NCBI GenBank assembly: GCA_009924535.1
Contig: RFRI01000005.1
Location: 1-17,129, forward strand
Length of the DNA stretch: 17,129 nucleotides
Reading direction: 5' to 3'
From: Verrucomicrobiota bacterium
GTDB taxonomy: Bacteria > Verrucomicrobiota > Verrucomicrobiia > Opitutales > UBA953
Shown here: positions 13,695 through 17,129 of the stretch, one piece after another
Layout: every line of letters begins with the position of its first letter
How positions within the stretch are numbered: position 1 is the stretch's first letter
Notes under the pieces: generated by a model
Told to the model about the DNA's origin: nothing
What the model saw: the letters and a program-made list of their open reading frames with translations, nothing else
Databases searched by the model: none
Translations under genes and position numbers: made by a program

Positions 13695-14575
13695 ACCAAA
13701 ACCGCCCGCAGCGGCTGGCCTATGCGGCGATGCTGTTTAACATCATCGCCTGGGGTATGTCGTGGGTAAGCGTTCGCACGGTACTGACGGAACTCGACGC
13801 GGGACAGGTCGGCGCGATGCGCTACCTCATCGCCTCAGCCGTGATGCTCCCCGTCTGGCTCTACCGTGGTCGTCCGCTGCCTGATAAGTCAGACCTAGGG
13901 CTAGTCGCCCTGCTCGGCCTGTTCGGGTTCTGCTTCTACAACCTAGGTATCAATTTCGGTGAAAAGACCGTCGACGCAGGTACCGGCTCCCTGCTCATCT
14001 CTTTCCAGCCAATCTTGGTCATCGTAATCGGTGTGCTGCTCCGCAGAGAAGTCGTCAGCTTGGTCGCCTGGATTGGCATCCTGATCTCGATGGCGGGCGT
14101 GATCATGACGGCGATCGGCAGTTCCGCCGGATTGACCCTTAATTTTGGAACAATCCTAATCCTTGGCGCCGCACTGTCCTCCGCCATCCAGACCTTGATC
14201 AATAAGGCGCTGACCCGACGCTACCATGCACTGGATGTGACGACCTGGGCCATCTGGATCGGCACGCTCGGTCTACTCCCCTTCTCCCATGACTTGCCTG
14301 AGGCTTGGGGTCGCCTCTCGACGAACGGACTGCTCCATCTGATCTTCCTAGGCGTCGTCCCGGCGGCGCTGTGCTACACCATCTTTGCCTGGGTGCTCAC
14401 GCAGGTGCCCATCGCCACGGCCATGAGCGCGGTCTACGCTATCCCGGTGTTCTCCCTTATCTTTGGCTGGTTGATGCTCGGCGAACAGCCGACGACCCTG
14501 ACGCTCATCGGCGGAGCAGTGACGATTATCGGCGTGGCCTGGGTGCAGCTCCTGACACGGAGGCAGAAATGTTGA
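13691..14575 (+). CDS. EamA/DMT-superfamily transporter
   Basis: The 294-residue membrane protein has about ten hydrophobic segments arranged as two EamA repeats (roughly residues 10-140 and 150-285). Typical motifs are FNIIAWGMSWVSVRTVL in the first helix, GAMRYLIASAVMLPVWL, LLISFQPILVIVIGVLL, and in the second repeat PAALCYTIFAWVLTQVPIAT with AIPVFSLIFGWLMLGEQPT. Such proteins move small metabolites (amino acids, purines, nucleotide sugars, drugs) across the inner membrane, often outward. The GTG start overlaps the stop of the UPF0261 gene by four bases (GTGA), so the two are translationally coupled and the transporter probably handles a substrate or product of the Tm-1-like pair. Its third codon positions are less GC-rich than in the two genes before it, hinting at separate recruitment. 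The stop lies inside the left arm of a palindromic repeat that may end the operon. Confidence 0.9.
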   Translation: MNQNRPQRLAYAAMLFNIIAWGMSWVSVRTVLTELDAGQVGAMRYLIASAVMLPVWLYRGRPLPDKSDLGLVALLGLFGFCFYNLGINFGEKTVDAGTGSLLISFQPILVIVIGVLLRREVVSLVAWIGILISMAGVIMTAIGSSAGLTLNFGTILILGAALSSAIQTLINKALTRRYHALDVTTWAIWIGTLGLLPFSHDLPEAWGRLSTNGLLHLIFLGVVPAALCYTIFAWVLTQVPIATAMSAVYAIPVFSLIFGWLMLGEQPTTLTLIGGAVTIIGVAWVQLLTRRQKC

Positions 14576-14686
14576 TGAGTTGAATCGTTGGATGGTTGAA
14601 TTGATGAGATGATGCTGAAGGATCGCAGCACGTTTTTGTTCTTTGGATCTCCTCAGGCCAACCATTCAACAATTCAACCACTCAAC
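14571..14686. repeat. Low-complexity palindromic intergenic element (GTTGAAT-type)
   Basis: The left arm 14571-14599 and the reverse complement of 14658-14686 match at 23 of 29 positions by my count, and both consist of quasi-repeated GTTGAAT/TGGTTGA units. The 58-bp centre contains a T-run (14633-14637). The element begins at the transporter stop codon and ends just before the stop of the convergent cytochrome gene (14694), so it is well placed to act as a bidirectional terminator. It shares architecture but not sequence with the element at 5302-5415. Confidence 0.6.
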
Positions 14687-14693
14687 TAACCAC

Positions 14694-17129
14694 TCACTTC
14701 CCCAACTCCGCCGCCGTCCACGGGGCGGTGCGACCTTGGGTCGATTCTCGGACAGCTTTGACGTCCTCGACCTTCACCGGCGCGGCCTTGTTGCCAAAGG
14801 CGCCACGGACATAAGTCAGGACATCGGCCAGCTGCTGGTCGTCGAGGCCCATGGGCGGCATCGGCACGAGACCGTAATCCTTACCCTGGACCTTGGTGGG
14901 GCCAGCGAGACCGTGAATGGTAAGTTTAATGAGCGCCTGAGGATCACCGGCGACCCATTCGCTTTGAGCCAGCGGCGGATATACGCCAGTCAGCCCCTGC
15001 CCCGCCGCCTGGTGACAGTTAAGGCAAAGCGCTTCGTAGATGGCCTGACCTGGAGAGACGATGGCTGGGCCGCTGCTGACGACCTTCTTGAGGTAGGCAG
15101 CCTGCGGCGGTGGCAACTCGGTTGCGAGATTACCCGCTGTCGGAGCCAGATGACGGACGGTCTGCTTAAGGGCGTAATCAAGGAACTTGTCGGAAGGGCG
15201 ATCGAGGGATTTGAGGGCGATGCGCAACGCATCGGGTCCGCCGACGTGACTCAGCGCCACGACGGCCTCGAGGCGGACACGCAAATGGTCGTCGTTTACG
15301 GCACGTTCAAGGCGGGCTTGCCAGCCGTCAGCGAAACGCGCGGCCCAATCGCCGGCAACCCGTGCGGCATAGGCACGAATCCTGAAGTCCGCTGCCCCCT
15401 GCAGCCGGTCGATGAGCGCAGGACGCACAAGACCATGCGCCTGGAGGACGCCCGCGACCTCCATCAGCATACGCTCGTCCTGGGATCCGGATATCAGCTT
15501 GTCCGCCACTGCGGCCACCCGATCGGTCGGACTGTAGAAGAGCATACGGCGTGCATGGTAGCGCGTCCAACGTTCGGGAGATGACAGATGCGAGAAAAGG
15601 TCGATCTCCATCAGGTAATGGAGGCCGGACTGCTTCACGGAGGGCAGGCCCTTGGCGGTGATGCGCCAGATGCGTCCATGCGAGCGATCGCGACGAGGGT
15701 CGGCGTAGCTGGCCTGATAATGCCCGATGACGGCGTTGAACCAATCGCAGGCATAGAGCGCGCCATCCGGACCGACGGAGACATCCACGGGTCGGAACGC
15801 CTTGCTGCTCGAGACGATCGGACTGACGATGCGCTCGGTCTTGAAACCCGAGCCGTCGTCCACGAACCGATGCAGGTCCAAGGTGTTGCCATAATACCCG
15901 CCGATTAAGGCGGCCCCCTGGAGGCTGGCAGGCATCGCTTTGGTGCCGACGATGTCAATCGAGTTGGACTTCAGGGGCGAATCGAAGAGCGAGTGCGTAC
16001 CGGCATACTCGTCAGGCGTCTCGATGGCCCCGAGACCAGGCAGACTGTAATAGCCGGCGATTCGGTCGCCGCTCTTATGGAAGGGCTGGAAGAAATCGTC
16101 GAAGGCAACGCCCCAGCAGTTATGCCCCGCCTTTCCATACTGGAAGAAAGGCTGCAGTCGCTGGTTCTTGAAGTCGTAGCGCATCAGGCCCGACTTCGGC
16201 AGGCTCACGATCCCGCGCGGAGTCTCGACCTTGGTGATGGCATGCAATCCCTGGCTCATCCAGAGGGTGCCGTCCGGACCATGGCTGATCGAGTTCACGA
16301 GCTGGTGCGTATCGCCGACCCCGAAGCCGGACATCAGCACGACGGTCTTCTCGGGGTCAGCCCTGCCGTCGCCATCGAAATCGGCCAGCATGAGCAGGCG
16401 ATCGAAGTCGCAGACGATAATGGCGGCGGACTTACCATCCTCCATCAAAGGCTCGACCCCCTGAACCATCGTGAGGCCTTCGGCGAAGCGGACCGACTTA
16501 TCCGCCTTGCCGTCGCCGTCGGTGTCCTCGAGACGCAGGATGTAGTCCCTCGGCTTCACGCCCGGCACCGCCTGCGGATAGGTCGGCGAGCAGCAGACAT
16601 AGAGACGCCCCTTGGAGTCCCAGGCCATCTGGGTGGGCTTGGCGACGCCGAGATGCTCGTCGGCGAAGAGATTCACCTCGAAACCCTCGGCGACCTTGAA
16701 GGTAGCCTGCTCTTCGGCGGCGGACATGACCTGCTCCGTGCTCACGACCGGACCGGCCTGCGGCGCCGGCGCGACAGACGTCTCACCACGAGCCAAGGCC
16801 TGGATGTGCTTGTCCCATGCGGACACGAGCGGCTTATACGCCTCGAAGTTCTCCTTCAGCGAAGGCACGGGGCCGAAGCCCTTGCCATAGTTCTGGGAGA
16901 TACGGTCGCCATAGACGAACGACCAGTTGGCGGGGCGCCAGCAATCCGCCCAGAGACGGTTCTTCTCGACGATGGCCGCACGTAGTTCGGGCGAAGGCGC
17001 GTGGGCTTCAGGCAGCCCCAAGGAACGTGCCACCGCCTTGCCGACCTTGGATAATCCAACCGGCGAGAGATGCATGCCATCGGCGGATAACTCGCCACGC
17101 GTCACCTCGGTCAGGTCGATATAGGGCAG
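14694..17129 (-). CDS. PVC-type dehydrogenase/cytochrome c protein with N-terminal SGNH hydrolase domain (5' end outside window)
   Basis: The frame is open to the right edge (the first codons read LPYIDLTEVTRGELSADGMH), so the GTG at 17105 is not the start. The first visible block, ADGMHLSPVGLSKVGKAVA, is the C-terminal Asp-x-x-His motif of an SGNH/GDSL hydrolase. Counting from 17105, a linker leads to a beta-propeller (about 130-480) with VAKPTQMAWDSKGRLYVCCS, two calcium-type loops (DTDGDGKADK near 192 and DFDGDGRADP near 242), GVGDTHQLVNSISHGPDGTL and DVSVGPDGALYACDW. HEAT-like repeats span about 500-660. The cytochrome c domain has CLNCH (Cys694, Cys697, His698) and a likely Met ligand in LVPMPPMGLDD. 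The last residues are AELGK. It resembles the 1707-residue protein but lacks the ThuA domains, and has the hydrolase instead. A carbohydrate esterase plus oxidase acting on an acylated polysaccharide or sugar is plausible but not shown. Confidence 0.88.
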   Translation of the reverse strand: MPYIDLTEVTRGELSADGMHLSPVGLSKVGKAVARSLGLPEAHAPSPELRAAIVEKNRLWADCWRPANWSFVYGDRISQNYGKGFGPVPSLKENFEAYKPLVSAWDKHIQALARGETSVAPAPQAGPVVSTEQVMSAAEEQATFKVAEGFEVNLFADEHLGVAKPTQMAWDSKGRLYVCCSPTYPQAVPGVKPRDYILRLEDTDGDGKADKSVRFAEGLTMVQGVEPLMEDGKSAAIIVCDFDRLLMLADFDGDGRADPEKTVVLMSGFGVGDTHQLVNSISHGPDGTLWMSQGLHAITKVETPRGIVSLPKSGLMRYDFKNQRLQPFFQYGKAGHNCWGVAFDDFFQPFHKSGDRIAGYYSLPGLGAIETPDEYAGTHSLFDSPLKSNSIDIVGTKAMPASLQGAALIGGYYGNTLDLHRFVDDGSGFKTERIVSPIVSSSKAFRPVDVSVGPDGALYACDWFNAVIGHYQASYADPRRDRSHGRIWRITAKGLPSVKQSGLHYLMEIDLFSHLSSPERWTRYHARRMLFYSPTDRVAAVADKLISGSQDERMLMEVAGVLQAHGLVRPALIDRLQGAADFRIRAYAARVAGDWAARFADGWQARLERAVNDDHLRVRLEAVVALSHVGGPDALRIALKSLDRPSDKFLDYALKQTVRHLAPTAGNLATELPPPQAAYLKKVVSSGPAIVSPGQAIYEALCLNCHQAAGQGLTGVYPPLAQSEWVAGDPQALIKLTIHGLAGPTKVQGKDYGLVPMPPMGLDDQQLADVLTYVRGAFGNKAAPVKVEDVKAVRESTQGRTAPWTAAELGK

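Noticed and set aside
14643..16985. Plus-strand frames at 14643-15584 and 15993-16985
   Set aside because: They are antisense to the second cytochrome protein, have no recognisable domains and begin inside the palindromic repeat or the gene body.

Overview
The window looks like a piece of a GC-rich PVC-group chromosome, most likely Verrucomicrobia and plausibly Opitutae. The main clue is two very large exported proteins of the type fusing a dehydrogenase-like beta-propeller, HEAT-like repeats and a single CxxCH cytochrome c domain, an architecture largely confined to Planctomycetes and Verrucomicrobia. Shine-Dalgarno sequences are mostly weak, genes are tightly packed, and long spurious ORFs lie antisense to the GC-rich genes.

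Layout, left to right. (1) 2-1682 (+): the end of an operon, with a sugar-type ABC solute-binding lipoprotein (5' end outside the window) and an exported tandem NIPSNAP protein one base after it, closed by a clear rho-independent terminator at 1707-1730. (2) 1768-4349: a wrecked ClC chloride-channel locus. An N-terminal two-thirds (1768-2475) is followed out of frame by one copy of the ClC C-terminus (2538-2813), then about 1.1 kb of AT-richer DNA full of hairpins with two small exported proteins, then a 92-bp MITE/REP-like element (3839-3930), then a second, longer ClC C-terminal piece (3931-4349). The two C-terminal copies agree at 80 of 89 residues by my count. (3) 4372-5296 (-): an exported hypothetical protein and a Dabb-type alpha/beta-barrel protein. 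(4) 5417-10540 (-): a 1707-residue exported protein carrying two ThuA-like domains, the propeller, HEAT-like repeats, CQTCH cytochrome c and a beta-sandwich. Directly upstream on the same strand is an AraC-family regulator. (5) 11612-14575 (+), divergent from the regulator: a compact operon of a PEP-hydrolase-type TIM-barrel protein, a Tm-1-like UPF0261 protein and an EamA/DMT transporter. The first two are the halves that plants carry fused in the Tm-1 antiviral protein. (6) 14694-17129 (-): a second PVC cytochrome protein, with an SGNH-hydrolase end fused in front, open at the right edge.

How the parts may work together (inference): the divergent AraC gene sits where it could control both the double-ThuA cytochrome protein and the split Tm-1/EamA operon. 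That would make 5417-14575 one regulon linking extracytoplasmic oxidation of a sugar-like compound, transport across the inner membrane, and a cytoplasmic enzyme pair of unknown reaction. The second cytochrome protein and the upstream sugar-binding lipoprotein fit a carbohydrate-utilisation neighbourhood. Two low-complexity palindromic elements (5302-5415 and 14571-14686) fill gaps between genes. I saw no tRNA, rRNA, CRISPR array, transposase or integrase in the window.
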